A stretch of 64,000 nt of DNA from Eimeria necatrix. Taxonomy: Eukaryota; Apicomplexa; Conoidasida; Eucoccidiorida; Eimeriidae. The notes beneath the pieces were generated by a model. The model was not told the DNA's origin. It ran no database searches and worked only from the letters and a program-made list of their open reading frames with translations. The DNA is taken from assembly GCF_000499385.1 (NCBI RefSeq), contig NW_013655219.1:62001-126000 (forward strand), read 5' to 3'. The first letter of the stretch is position 1. Each line of letters begins with the position of its first letter. Below, in pieces: positions 11,529-22,226 of this stretch. The position numbers were made by a program, and so were the translations under genes.

Positions 11529-14461
11529 AAGAAGAGAAGAAGAGTGTGGGGGACGCAGAGGAAACAGAAGGAGAATCATTTGTGTGTATATGCGTGTGTG
11601 TATGTGCGTGTGTGTGAGAGAGGGGCTAAAATACCTGTGCTGCGCTTCATGTTGCCGGGGACTTTGTACAGAACGTTTCCCGCATGTTATTGAGTCCCAA
11701 TAAAAAGGCCTTTTTGGTTCATGCAAGCGTACGCCCATATGAGCATATATGTTGATACATATGTTTATATTTATGCATTGGGCGTACATGCTATTCGCCT
11801 GTATATTTTCAGGATGTGTATTGATGTTTCACGCATATTGGCATGCAATTCTTTTATGGGAAAGCGTTGAAAAATGGAGAGCAATCCGTGTGCACCCAAC
11901 AAAGTTCGTAGTTTCAAGTTATTTATGCAAAGTGGACCAAGCCAATTAGAACCCGCGGGACCACAAATTGAAGAGATGATGCTCTTCAGAAGTTGTTTGT
12001 GTAAAGACACATCAAGTTTTTAGATCCTTCGTTTGGTGATGAATATCTGGTCACTAAATGAGACCGGTGAACACCATTAAACAGAAACGAAACGATTTTT
12101 AATAGGTAAAGGAAATTAAGGCCTCACGGCAAAAGTCCTGTGAGGGAGAGCACCAACTTTGTTTCAGAGTGCTGAACGTCTTTTCTTGTGGAACTGTTTT
12201 GCTTCCTCTAATGCCAAGCGCGTAGCTTTTTGTATTTGTGTAGCTGCTGTTGCTTATCCGGTTTTTGCCGGAGCTTCTTTGAGGAGTGGCTAGTTGCAGC
12301 ACTTCAGGTATTTGCGGGAAGACCAAATTTACAGTTGTCTTCTTGACACAGAATAATGTGTACTACAAAGGAGGCTTTGATGCGGGCTCCAGCAGGGTAG
12401 ATAGTAATTTTGTAGACTTCAGCAGCAGCTGCTCTCAGCCGCAGCAAGGCACACACAAGTGCGTTGACCGGCGAAGACTTTTCGCTGGTGGCGGCTCAGA
12501 GCAACACTCTTCCCGCAAGCCACAGGTGGCGCCAATGTGGTTACATGAAGCAACAGGAACTGCGCAACTGGCCGCCTCTGCGCTCGTGCATGTCACCTTG
12601 GAAGACCCATTCATTAGTGCGCATGCATACTCAGTAGCGTACGACCGAGGGGAACAGTGTAGAAGGGTTTTCACAAACAAAGAACAGCAGCTACAAGAAG
12701 TCACAGCCGGGCGGGAATGCAACGCAAAACTCTTGGTGAATTTAGTCAGACAAAATGTTAAGGTACACGCCGACAAACAGACAAAGTGTGATGCGCTAGA
12801 TACAGTATCATAACGCTAGATAAGAGCCACACATCGAGAAGCAAAGCTACGAAGACCACAGCACTTTCCAAAGGCACGTCGTTCTCACGTGCGGGAGCGT
12901 CAACAGGGTGCTCTCCATGCTAATATTCCCAGTTTATCTGCAAGTTGCAGCGCCTGCCTCTTTTGCTTTTTGCATGACACTCCCGTCTTATGTAGTGACG
13001 ACAAAATTTCCGCTGGTTGCACGTCAGAGAAACGACCTCTCTCTGATTTACCTATGCCACCCCTTCGGTATTGTGGGGGCCAGGATCTTGACAGCTTGCC
13101 TGGTGCCTAAAGTTCCAAAGAATTAATGGGAGTAAGAGCCGGGTACGCCCAGTTGAAGTAACGAGAGACCAGCCAAATCATGGTACAGAGGCGTATTCCT
13201 TGCGAGCAAACAGGAAGACTAACTGTCTTCATGTCATCAGACTGGATCGTTTCGCCTGGAGCTGCGATAAAACGCGGAAGCAAAAGGCGACAGTGAAAGC
13301 AACATGCTCACATTGTAATTTGAAGTAAACTCCGTCACATGAAGATTGTGTAGCCTCTCCACGGAGGCAAACCAAATGTGGCAGTGCAGTGTGTGGCAGT
13401 GCTGGCAAGACAAAAAGGAAGAGCTTGTGTTCGCCTTCTCCCTGCTAAGAAGCGCGGCGTCCTTCGGTTTCTCTCCGCTGTGGCCATCAATGGTGAACCG
13501 CCTTTTCAGTCACTAGGGGGAAATCACTTGTGCGAAAGAAAAGTGACAGACCTCTCAGGCCAACAGCATATGTTCCCGCAGTAGGTGAAGCCAGCTGTTG
13601 CAGCACCCCGTGTTCTAGTTTCTAACTACGCTCCTTTGAACTGTGCGTGACCGTGTTTGATAGCTCAAACGAACGCGTAGCAAGGAAATACTCTCAGCAA
13701 CCAACTACGCTCATGAGCCTTTGTGGAAGACAGTATCAAATGCAGGTGCCACAGCAGCGGCGACTACAACTGTAGACAGTAAACGTCATAGCGGCAGCAG
13801 AGACAACAGCAAACTGCATCCGCGGAAACATTTGTAATCCTAACGGTACCACGTTTGTAATTCTAAAAGCATCATGTTAAAGGAGCCTTCGTCTGCATGG
13901 TCATGTCCACGAAAATAAAACATTAAAAAACTTGACGAAGATTTAACTGTCGCTGCTGGGTAAGATAATGACCTCTCTTTGGGGCCACTCAACACTTCTT
14001 GGATCTTGTGGGGCAGTAAAGCTCACTGTGTTCCAGCTCAGTGCACCACTACAAATGCGCAGCACTATACAACGGGGACATGCAAATAATACTTCAAATA
14101 TAGCATCATGCACAGAAAACCACTACAAATGGGCCTCCCAATTTTGCACTATACAAAAGGAAGCATCGCACGTTATTTCAAATTCCTCACCCCACAACAG
14201 AACATACTGGAGCAAATAGAGACTTCGTCCCCTTCAGTCCTTTTGTGGACAGACAGACGCCCAAAGAAAGACGCTCAATAATCCATTAGGGACAGTGGGG
14301 CACAATGTCGATGGGGGAAGGACAAATAAGTGCAAACGCAAACATACGTTAGTGAAGGCATAAGGATCAAGCGATTAAAAGACAGACACCAAACACAGCA
14401 GCACAGAGAATACGGGGACACGCGAACGCATGGCCATATGAGAAAGCTGCCGTTGGGGAAT
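11529..14461. other. Intergenic region without a supported gene
   Basis: Beyond the microsatellite, the longest reading is a 175-codon plus-strand frame at 12286-12813. Its tail (KEQQLQEVTAGRECNAKLL) looks somewhat protein-like, but the start is weak and an overlapping 113-codon antisense frame is equally long. A 68-codon frame at 13378-13584 is similar in quality. I do not annotate these as genes. The 3' UTR of the minus-strand gene ending at 14462 should lie at the right end. Confidence 0.4.
11578..11622. repeat. Imperfect (TG)n microsatellite
   Basis: A run of TG dinucleotides interrupted by TA and GC steps lies about 50 bp after the stop codon of the preceding gene, probably in its 3' UTR. 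Confidence 0.8.
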
Positions 14462-16558
14462 TCACAGTAGAGCAATTGCCGCCTGAAGTAGTTGCGCATC
14501 AACATCGTGTGCTCCAGGTGGTGTCCGTCTCAACTTCTCCTGTGCGAGGCTCAAGGCTGACATTTTGTAGTTCCGCGCGTTGGCTCTGCCGTCTTCTTCA
14601 TTATTTTTCATATCGCTGAAAAGCTCCCAGACCTGACTGTCTTTCCAGTTCGCTTCTAGTTCCTTTAAATACTGGATATCGTGGTGAGGAGCTTCTCTCA
14701 TATCATTTACAGATTTGGAAAAAACGCGCAGAAAGTCACCTACTACCCCCAGGATTCCAAATTCGTCATACAATATTTGAGCCCTCTCTAACACGTCCTG
14801 TGAGCACCCGTAAGTGCTCAGGAACTCCTGCCACACTGCCGCCTCGGGATTAACAGACTTCGGCCCCACACTGGACCGAGCTAGCATATGGCCAACTGTT
14901 GTTTCGAAGTAATCTAGCATCTTGAAGGGGACCTCCCGGTCATCCAAAAACTGTATGACAGTACCGCCAAGAAAGCTAGCTAGTTTATTAGCCGCATTTT
15001 TGGCGACATATTTTTGCTGGTTTGTCTTCTCCCGCTCGTCTTCTAATGCTTCGGCAATCAGTGTAATCTCGTTAAGGCCGCCTACATAATTGCTGAGACG
15101 TTTTAAGAAAAACGAGAATTTTACAGGCGTTGAGTCCAAATCTTCAACGGATGCCGCTGCAGTATTCCGAGAGCCTGCAGTGCCAGAAGGCTCCAAGGCA
15201 GGATCCACACTTGCAGCTCCGGAAAAGGCTCGTCTTCGCTCCTCCAGATCCATAATACGAGTTGTAGCCGCTTCTAGCAGCGACAGCATGAGAGCTTCCC
15301 TTACCGTATGCACTGCTTGCTCGTGGGGCTCCGCATTCTCTCCTGGTGCCACTGAACGTACTAAGTCTACGAGGTGGTTGATGTATGACGCAATGTCCCT
15401 CTCTTGCGAGGTCCTGAGAGGCTCGTACGTGTACTGTTCAACAAAAGCACGCTCCACAGACGGACTTATACTTTCGACAAATTTATTAAAGGCCATCACC
15501 GGCGTCAACGGACTCTCCTGCAAGCCGAGATCTGGCTGGTTTCTCTCTCCTGCCTCTTCAACACCAGAATTTCCACCATCAGTATCAAGCATTGCATCAT
15601 CTGCTCGGGAAACAACGTCAGGGACAACGGAGACCTCCACTGCAAGCTCTTCTCCCTTGGAAGATAAGTCCAAAGAAGACGCTTCCGAACTTTTTGCACC
15701 CCATAACGTTTCCCCAGTCCTAGCCTCTCCCCCATCGGTTGTACTGTGTTGAAAATAGTATTCAGGCGGTAGAGGGCTCTTCACTGAAGCCGGAGAAGAC
15801 GTCTCCTGCTGCTGGGCATCAGACGGCTCCAGTTGCTCTTGAGCTGGCTCGGGCTCCTGTTCTTGTGGGCTCTGGAAATCTGGCGGTTGCTCCTCCGTCA
15901 ACGACTGAAGCGACTCAGCATTAGCCTCGTTTTCACCAAGCTGCTGGCTTTCCTGTGGCTGCAGAGGATCAAGCTCTTTCTCGTGGTCCTGAACCTGCGA
16001 AGACTCAGGCTGCTGCTCGTCTTCCTCAGGCTGTCCTGGGTCCTGCTCTTGCAATGGTGCACTGATTTCCTCTTGCTCTTTAACCTCCTGAGCTTCCAAA
16101 GGCTCAAGATGTTGCTGGTAATCCTGGAACTGCTGAAGCTCTTGAGCTTGCAGGGGACGCTCCAGTTCGTCTGATGCACCGTTTTCGATAGAGAGGTCCC
16201 GGTTTGGCGTGTTCGCCCCTCCAAGAAATTTAGGCTCCTTGCGCCAGAATTTCCCCTTTAACCTCGGTGTGCCGCCAATCCATCCAGAAGACACGAGAAG
16301 AAACCCAGCGATGAAGCTTGCAAGGGCAGCCACAGCGAAAATTCGCCGAGATTTTCCGGGATGCCCATTTCCACGGTCAGCCGAGGGGCTCGAGCCGCTT
16401 CTCCACACGTGGCCATAATCTGACTCGGAATTCTTCTGCCTGGGAGCCTCATCAAAGTCTTTTCTTGGGGTTTGGGGCCTCGCCTCTGTCATTTTCGGGC
16501 TGTCCGACGTGGGCGCAGGGCCAGGGAGAGCACTCGGTCTGTAATGCTTTCCACTCAT
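14462..16558 (-). CDS. Signal-anchor protein with Q/E/P-rich repeats, 698 aa
   Basis: A single uninterrupted exon. Residues 1-70 are hydrophilic and Pro/Ser-rich (MSGKHYRPSALPGPAP). Residues 73-93 form one strong hydrophobic segment (IFAVAALASFIAGFLLVS) after basic residues, which suggests a signal anchor. Residues ~130-260 are very acidic and Gln/Pro-rich, with imperfect repeats built on L-[ED]-P-L-[EQ]-[AP]-Q-E. After a Ser/Glu-rich linker, residues ~355-698 look like an all-helical globular domain (for example SISPSVERAFVEQYTYEPL and QFLDDREVPFKMLDYFETT). I see no catalytic motif and do not recognise the family. The same LEPLEPQ-type repeat occurs near the C-terminus of the RON3-like gene at 33.8 kb, which may mean a shared secretory-pathway family or merely shared low complexity. 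The antisense 220-codon frame at 15090-15752 is a shadow. Confidence 0.85.
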   Translation of the reverse strand: MSGKHYRPSALPGPAPTSDSPKMTEARPQTPRKDFDEAPRQKNSESDYGHVWRSGSSPSADRGNGHPGKSRRIFAVAALASFIAGFLLVSSGWIGGTPRLKGKFWRKEPKFLGGANTPNRDLSIENGASDELERPLQAQELQQFQDYQQHLEPLEAQEVKEQEEISAPLQEQDPGQPEEDEQQPESSQVQDHEKELDPLQPQESQQLGENEANAESLQSLTEEQPPDFQSPQEQEPEPAQEQLEPSDAQQQETSSPASVKSPLPPEYYFQHSTTDGGEARTGETLWGAKSSEASSLDLSSKGEELAVEVSVVPDVVSRADDAMLDTDGGNSGVEEAGERNQPDLGLQESPLTPVMAFNKFVESISPSVERAFVEQYTYEPLRTSQERDIASYINHLVDLVRSVAPGENAEPHEQAVHTVREALMLSLLEAATTRIMDLEERRRAFSGAASVDPALEPSGTAGSRNTAAASVEDLDSTPVKFSFFLKRLSNYVGGLNEITLIAEALEDEREKTNQQKYVAKNAANKLASFLGGTVIQFLDDREVPFKMLDYFETTVGHMLARSSVGPKSVNPEAAVWQEFLSTYGCSQDVLERAQILYDEFGILGVVGDFLRVFSKSVNDMREAPHHDIQYLKELEANWKDSQVWELFSDMKNNEEDGRANARNYKMSALSLAQEKLRRTPPGAHDVDAQLLQAAIALL

Positions 16559-18299
16559 TGCATTTTAACTATATTGTTCAGACGTATGGGCAATGCATGG
16601 CGAGTTGGAGCTGTGTCCACTGTCACACGTCAAACTGCAGAACTTCAGTTGACAGACAGAAGCAACGACAGGCAAAGGTCTACTTCGAATTTACGTGGTA
16701 AGGGAGGCATGCATTGTAGCTGACTACAAAATGCAAAACCATTGTATATATGAGCTGATGGAAGATAACGAAGTTGATGTATGGACGCTCTTAAGTGTAA
16801 ACATAGAGGCTGCTTCTGGGGGGGAGAGCGGCTCAATACGAGCGATGCTTGAGGACTACAGGGTATGTACACCGTGAATATTTTCGGATGCTTTTATGCA
16901 AACCATGTTTATTAAAAAATCAGGCATTTTGTTTCACTCAATTGTGTAAGCTTCCGGGATTTTTAGTCACTAAGCGCCTCCGTTCGTTTCCGTCTTGCTT
17001 CGAACAATACTGTGAGGCGGGCACTTGCTTCGCTCCCGACATATCATGAAACTGTATTTATAGACGATTAATTACTTGCTTCCGTCATTTATTGTAGTAA
17101 AAGCGTGTAAAGCTTGCACCCTCTTGCTCAAAACCTCAAGTGCAGAACTAAATTGCAGAGTATTTCGTGACTCAACCCTATGGCGCCCGACGTAGCTTTC
17201 GCTGAATACAAATATTTTGGGATAGTAAGCTCATACAAACGGCAATTTTAAGGGAAAGCTGCATGAATTTTTATCCCAATATGGGAAGCAACTGGGCGAT
17301 AGTGGCATTTCTTCTTTTCATTGGAAAATATATCTCCTTCCGTAAATGTGGAGCAGCTTTCCCTGAAGTTGAAATTTGACTTGTAAATCACACGCAATAC
17401 AAGCATTAAGGCAAGCATAAAGAATTCCTCAGGTAACTGCTTCTGCTTCATCTATGTGCTGCCCAAGGTCCTAGGGTAGCGGCTCAGAAATCCATGGGTA
17501 GACAACAGTGCAAGCTAGTGGTGCTCGAGGAAGGATTGCTTCGAGAAGGACACTGCAGAAAATGCACGGATTCAGGCGGTTTAGGGCGATAAGCTCGTAC
17601 TCACGAGATTTTGCAGCGGTAGCTGGACGAATTGCCATAAGAAGAACGTAAACCAACAGGCCATTGGTATTACTGAACTTCACTATTATGGCATATAGTC
17701 CATTAGCGTTGCTCATTCCTATGCGTACCGCCTTCCGCAGTTAGAAAGCTTGTTTCAGTTTGGGCTTCGTCTAGTTTAGCCGAAAATGCCATGTGCGCAC
17801 GCTTGATTGATCTACAGTGCACTCCTACTCGAAATTCTCCCTGTGCAGTTTCCTCGGTTTGTTTCCGCTCGAGATTTGGGTAATCTTTTGTAAGAAATTA
17901 AGTACTTCGGGAACATAATCGAGGCGTAAAATGTCACGACCACTTACCTGTGGCCTTCAAGGCACCGGTAAGTGGCCGTGGTACCTTGAGCTACTATTGG
18001 TTTCACATGAGATGCATACCATAAAGATTCCAGGCATCTAAAGAACAACTCTATGCACGTCCGTCGAATGTCCAGTGATAGGAGTGACCTAATTGCTGTT
18101 TGCACAACCGCCTCAGAGGACAATTCTTCGTCTAGACAGTCACCACGCTACAAATTACAGTTTGCACCTCAGGGCAGGTGATCTGCTTATTTTTTGGTGC
18201 ACATCCATCATACTTCAAACTGCATATGCCACTCGCATCGCTCTGATGTGCGCAACAAATGACTGCTTAATGCTGAAATATTGTAAAGAGTCGTTTGCG
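16559..18299. other. Intergenic region with an imperfect palindrome
   Basis: No supported gene. A 60-codon plus frame at 16695-16877 is too short to judge. The left end should contain the promoter of the minus gene starting at 16558, and the right end the 3' UTR of the gene ending at 18300. Confidence 0.4.
17936..17981. repeat. 46-nt imperfect inverted repeat
   Basis: The arms CCACTTACC (17940-17948) and GGTAAGTGG (17967-17975) are perfect complements. The pairing extends imperfectly outwards (CACG/CGTG) and inwards (CCTT/AAGG), so nearly the whole 46 nt can fold on itself. It lies in non-coding sequence. Confidence 0.7.
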
Positions 18300-20153
18300 T
18301 CAGGCTTTCACTGCATCAAAATCTATTAAGCGGTTGTGACGCCGCCAGCGGCGCCCAACACCCGTAAAATCCCAATTTTGCTCATTCGCTTCGGCTGTCT
18401 CTGTGGACTTTTCCCCTACTGCTTGTGCATCGCCAGTATTTGACGTTACACCCAGTTTGTCTGCGCCTCTGCTGCCCACAGGCTTCCTAACGTGCTGTTG
18501 TCTAAGAATGCGCAGCAGTTTTTGCTCCACGTGCTGTTCACTCTCAGAACCTTTTGGAGTATCTACAAGAGTTGAGGTGCCGCGTTCTTCACTCTGCACC
18601 AAACCAGTTGAAACCCTCCGTGACGTGCCCGCAAAATCAAGATGCAAAAGGCGTTCATTTGTTTCACGCTGCAGCATCCGCAGAGTCACGTGTGCCTTCA
18701 GCACAGACTGAAGTCCTCCGGGTCTCCAAGGAGCGAAGTACGCATCGTGCCACTTGTAGTACAATCTGAACAAATACAAGCCAACAGACGCAGGGTGACA
18801 GCTCATGAAGCTCAACAGACGTGTTTTCATATAAGCTGGTGAGAGGGTTTCACAGAGCGAATAAACTATCAAAAATGAAGCAGCGGGCCGTTCTGGGTGT
18901 GAAACGTGCAACTTTTGCGTGTCCCTACGTGTGCACTGTACATCCTCACTAAAATAGTATATCCTAACGAAATCTGGGAAGACCTCAAAGAATCAAGAAA
19001 ACATGAAACTTAACGTATGCAAAACATCTGCGTACTTGCGCGTAGCCCGCCTAAAGAGAGAACGAGGGACGAGTAGCTGTTCTTTTGTTTCGTCATCGAA
19101 AGCTTCTAACTCAACCCCTGCGGACTTCAGAAATTCTGCTCTTTGTGCTCGAACTCTCCTGGAGCACACAACACCTGCGTATTCAAGGATTTGCTGTTTC
19201 CTGCTATCCCACCTCTCTTTACGGCGTTGTAGTTGCTGTCTAAATCTGAGATACACCTCGTCTATTTCGTCCCACGACGTCCCATAGACGCCTAAATGTT
19301 TCCACAATTGCTCAAGGCGAATTTTGTTTACACGCAACTGTAGTTCGTTGATGCGCGCGGAGTGATTTGAAACGTCCTCCACACCATCTGATGGGGCATG
19401 TCGAACACTAGTTGCATCTTTGTCCACTTTCTCAGCATGCTTGGACCCTGAAACAGCTTGAACGGGCCCGACAGCGTCAGTTGATGTGCAAGTAAAGGGC
19501 TGAAGCCTGTGGTTGTGCAAAAGCGGATTTGGCCAAAGAACATTGGGCTCAGGGTACTGCAACCACCTTTCACCTGGGTCTGTCTGTGAAACCGCCTCTG
19601 AACACCACCTAGAACGCTCAGAATACACATTATCGCGGATATGTGTTGAGTGGTTACTTCCAAGCAATAGATTCACAACCTCCTTGACTTGGGAAGCCTC
19701 CAACGTTTCGGGGTCCACCGAGAAGGGGAAGGGATTTGGATTAGTGAAAACGAACTCGTGGAGAGCTGGCGGGCAATCGCTGAGATCACCAGCAGATACT
19801 TCGTCCAACAAAAAACTAGACGGAGCCTCAGTTGGACCCTCAGTGTCATTAGGATGCGCTGATTCTTGACTTGCAGCGTGTGTGCTGGATGCTGGCTCCC
19901 GCTGCTCCTCCACTGACTCGGCTCCAGCCTCATCCGTCACTTTCTCCTGGGTAGAAAAAAGCCTCATCCCTACCCCAGTACAGGAGGTTTCAGAAACATA
20001 GAGTCCTCTATTGAGAAGAAAAGACACCAGGTTGCATGCGACGAATGGGCTCCTCGGACTGTGCAACCGTGCAAATGAATTGCACAGGGGTGGGATCAAC
20101 TGCCTCCTTAGTGATCCAACACGAATAGGGAGGCCTCCTATTCGCGTGCCCAT
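18300..20153 (-). CDS. Probable mitochondrial protein, two exons, ~534 aa
   Basis: The model is exon 1 at 20153-19015 and exon 2 at 18765-18300, with a 249-nt intron (GTTAAG ... TTCAG). Phases match: AC at the end of exon 1 plus A makes Thr. The N-terminal ~70 residues are rich in Arg, Leu and Ser and poor in acidic residues (GTRIGGLPIRVGSLRRQ), as in mitochondrial targeting peptides, and are followed by an acidic Ser/Glu linker. The middle contains FTNPNPFPFSVDPETLE and Trp/Pro-rich stretches. The C-terminal half is basic and helical, with LWKHLGVYGTSWDEIDEVYL, RRKERW and, across the splice, KYADVLHTLYYKWHDAYFAP. I do not recognise the family; a mitoribosome or respiratory-complex accessory protein would fit the composition, but that is inference. 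Confidence 0.7.
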
Positions 20154-22226
20154 GCTTACTGTTGGGGCTCAAGATCAAAAGGTGCAGACAAAGCATGTAA
20201 ATAAGGCTCCTGGGCTCCGACTGAAGTCAACGTGGAGTAAGGCACAAGAGACTCGAAACTCGCATGGATCATGTAGCTGCGGCAGCTACACAATTACTGA
20301 GTTACTTCAAAAGTTTATTGCCGGGAAAGTATGAACTTGTAAAGACTGCAGCCCTTGCGTGACAGAGCAACGACAAGATTGGCGCTCGATGCACAGCAAC
20401 GCGGTGCGCTCGAGTGCAAGATCAATCCAGATACTCTTAATAACTCCCAGATTACTTAATGCCGTGCTCTGCATTGAGAGTTAAAGGCATTTTGTTGGTA
20501 GCGGCCAAAATGACTTCGGCTTCTTTGGATGAGCGCCCGTTATGTCACATGCATGCTGCGCGTGGAGTGAGGTTTCGCTAGTAATGAGAGGAAACCCTCC
20601 CTTGAACATGTCTCAATAAAGATTAATAATCTACAACGCAGGAATGCTTGGGGGCGCTGAGGAAGTCTCCAGTTATCGAGCTAGGTGACGAAGCCAGGCT
20701 GCACTGTAAGGTTCTACAACTTTTGCTACACTTAACTCTTACGTGTAGTAGTATGGGTTGTGCTGCTCATAGATATTTAATGTGGCGCTTGGCTTCGTAG
20801 TGAGGCTGTAGCATCGCCTAAACAGGAGTATGTACGAACCAAACTGTAGATGGGAGCGCAGAGCGGTCATGGCGACTGCCTGAAGGACCCCGTTGACAAA
20901 TACCAGGAAGAGAGTTGTTAACTGCAATTCTATACAATAAATAATTTCTTTTCAATATTCCAGACCTTGCCACTAGCAGCGTCAGCAAGAATATGGGGAT
21001 GGTGGGCAGCCGACGGCCACTTCACTGAGCAACTGACCAGAAAGGCGTTACAGGAAATGGTGATCGCCTAAACAAAAGAGCGTGAAACAGTGTAAACAAG
21101 GGGATTTGGTTAGCCCATTGAGCGCTCGGCCATCGACTTTAGCTAAGCGCTCACAAAAGGAATAGTCCCAAAGGCACTTTTCATCCAGTCTTTGGGCAGC
21201 AAGACATGGAAGGATTGCAAAAGCAGTTTTAGCCCTCACCAGGCGAAAAATACCTGAAGTGTTTTGCAGTGGCTGTCTCTTCGGCCCAGTGAAAACTTAG
21301 GTGGGAGGTCAATGGCACATGGAGAACCAAGACATATCCCAGGCAGAAAGCCAGCAACTAAACTTTGGGAGACCAGAACGCTTTCTACATTATTGTTTTT
21401 GTGCACGCAGCACAGAGACTCTTCTGATGTTAGTTTCGAGGAAAGGTTCCTTTCCTTGCGGTAACAGAGCTTGCGCGTCAAGAACAGCTGGTGTGCTGTC
21501 GCCGAATTCAAACCACTACGGGTAGGCCTTCAGTGATGTATTTGGGTTTCAATCCTCTCATATTAGGAAGGTTGACTTGAGGCTTAGTTTGGGTCCACGA
21601 TTTTGCGAGACACCCCATAAAGCCAATGTTGCCAGCCCTACACTTCCACGCGACCAACCACCACATGTTCACGCACATTATGCACTAAAACAGTCTTAAG
21701 GTTTAGTATCCTAAGCTTTTCTCTACCCGCCGCCAGCTTGTAAAAGGCCTGTGCACGATAGTACTTGCTAGCATGACGCGGCCGAGACATCACCTACGAA
21801 GAACCCAAATTTATATTGAGCGCCGTAGGGCAGCACGGTGACAACCATGTCGGTGACTGCAGGTACTAAAAATCCACCCTTTCGGCGGGTCGAATCACCC
21901 AGGCACAGTGTCATGCCAACCACTACTATTTTCGATATCGTGACGTACGGACAGTGCCCCTGCGACTTTGCATTCATTACACGCACGCACTTCAGAGTAA
22001 GTAAACATACGGAAGCGCGTACTGTAGGAGCGCAGTGGGAGCAGTAGCAAAATGTGGCTACGCTACTTGAGTGGGCACGAAGCGGCAAATTGACAAGTAC
22101 GGAAAATAAGTCTATGCTGGTCGCCCTTCCTCGTTACCCCACGCGACAGAGGTCGGCTGCCTTGGCTGCTCCAGCCTTCCATGCTGCATTTCATTCTAAA
22201 ATGTGTGACAGGCGTTTCATGCCCGC
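20154..22226. other. Intergenic region, nothing supported
   Basis: Short overlapping frames only (longest 106 codons at 21768-22088, minus, Cys/Val-rich). It should contain the promoter of the minus gene starting at 20153 and the 3' UTR of the minus gene ending at 22227. Confidence 0.4.

Noticed and set aside
15090..15752. 220-codon plus-strand ORF
   Set aside because: It is antisense to the 698-residue single-exon gene, whose frame is longer and carries a membrane segment and repeats.
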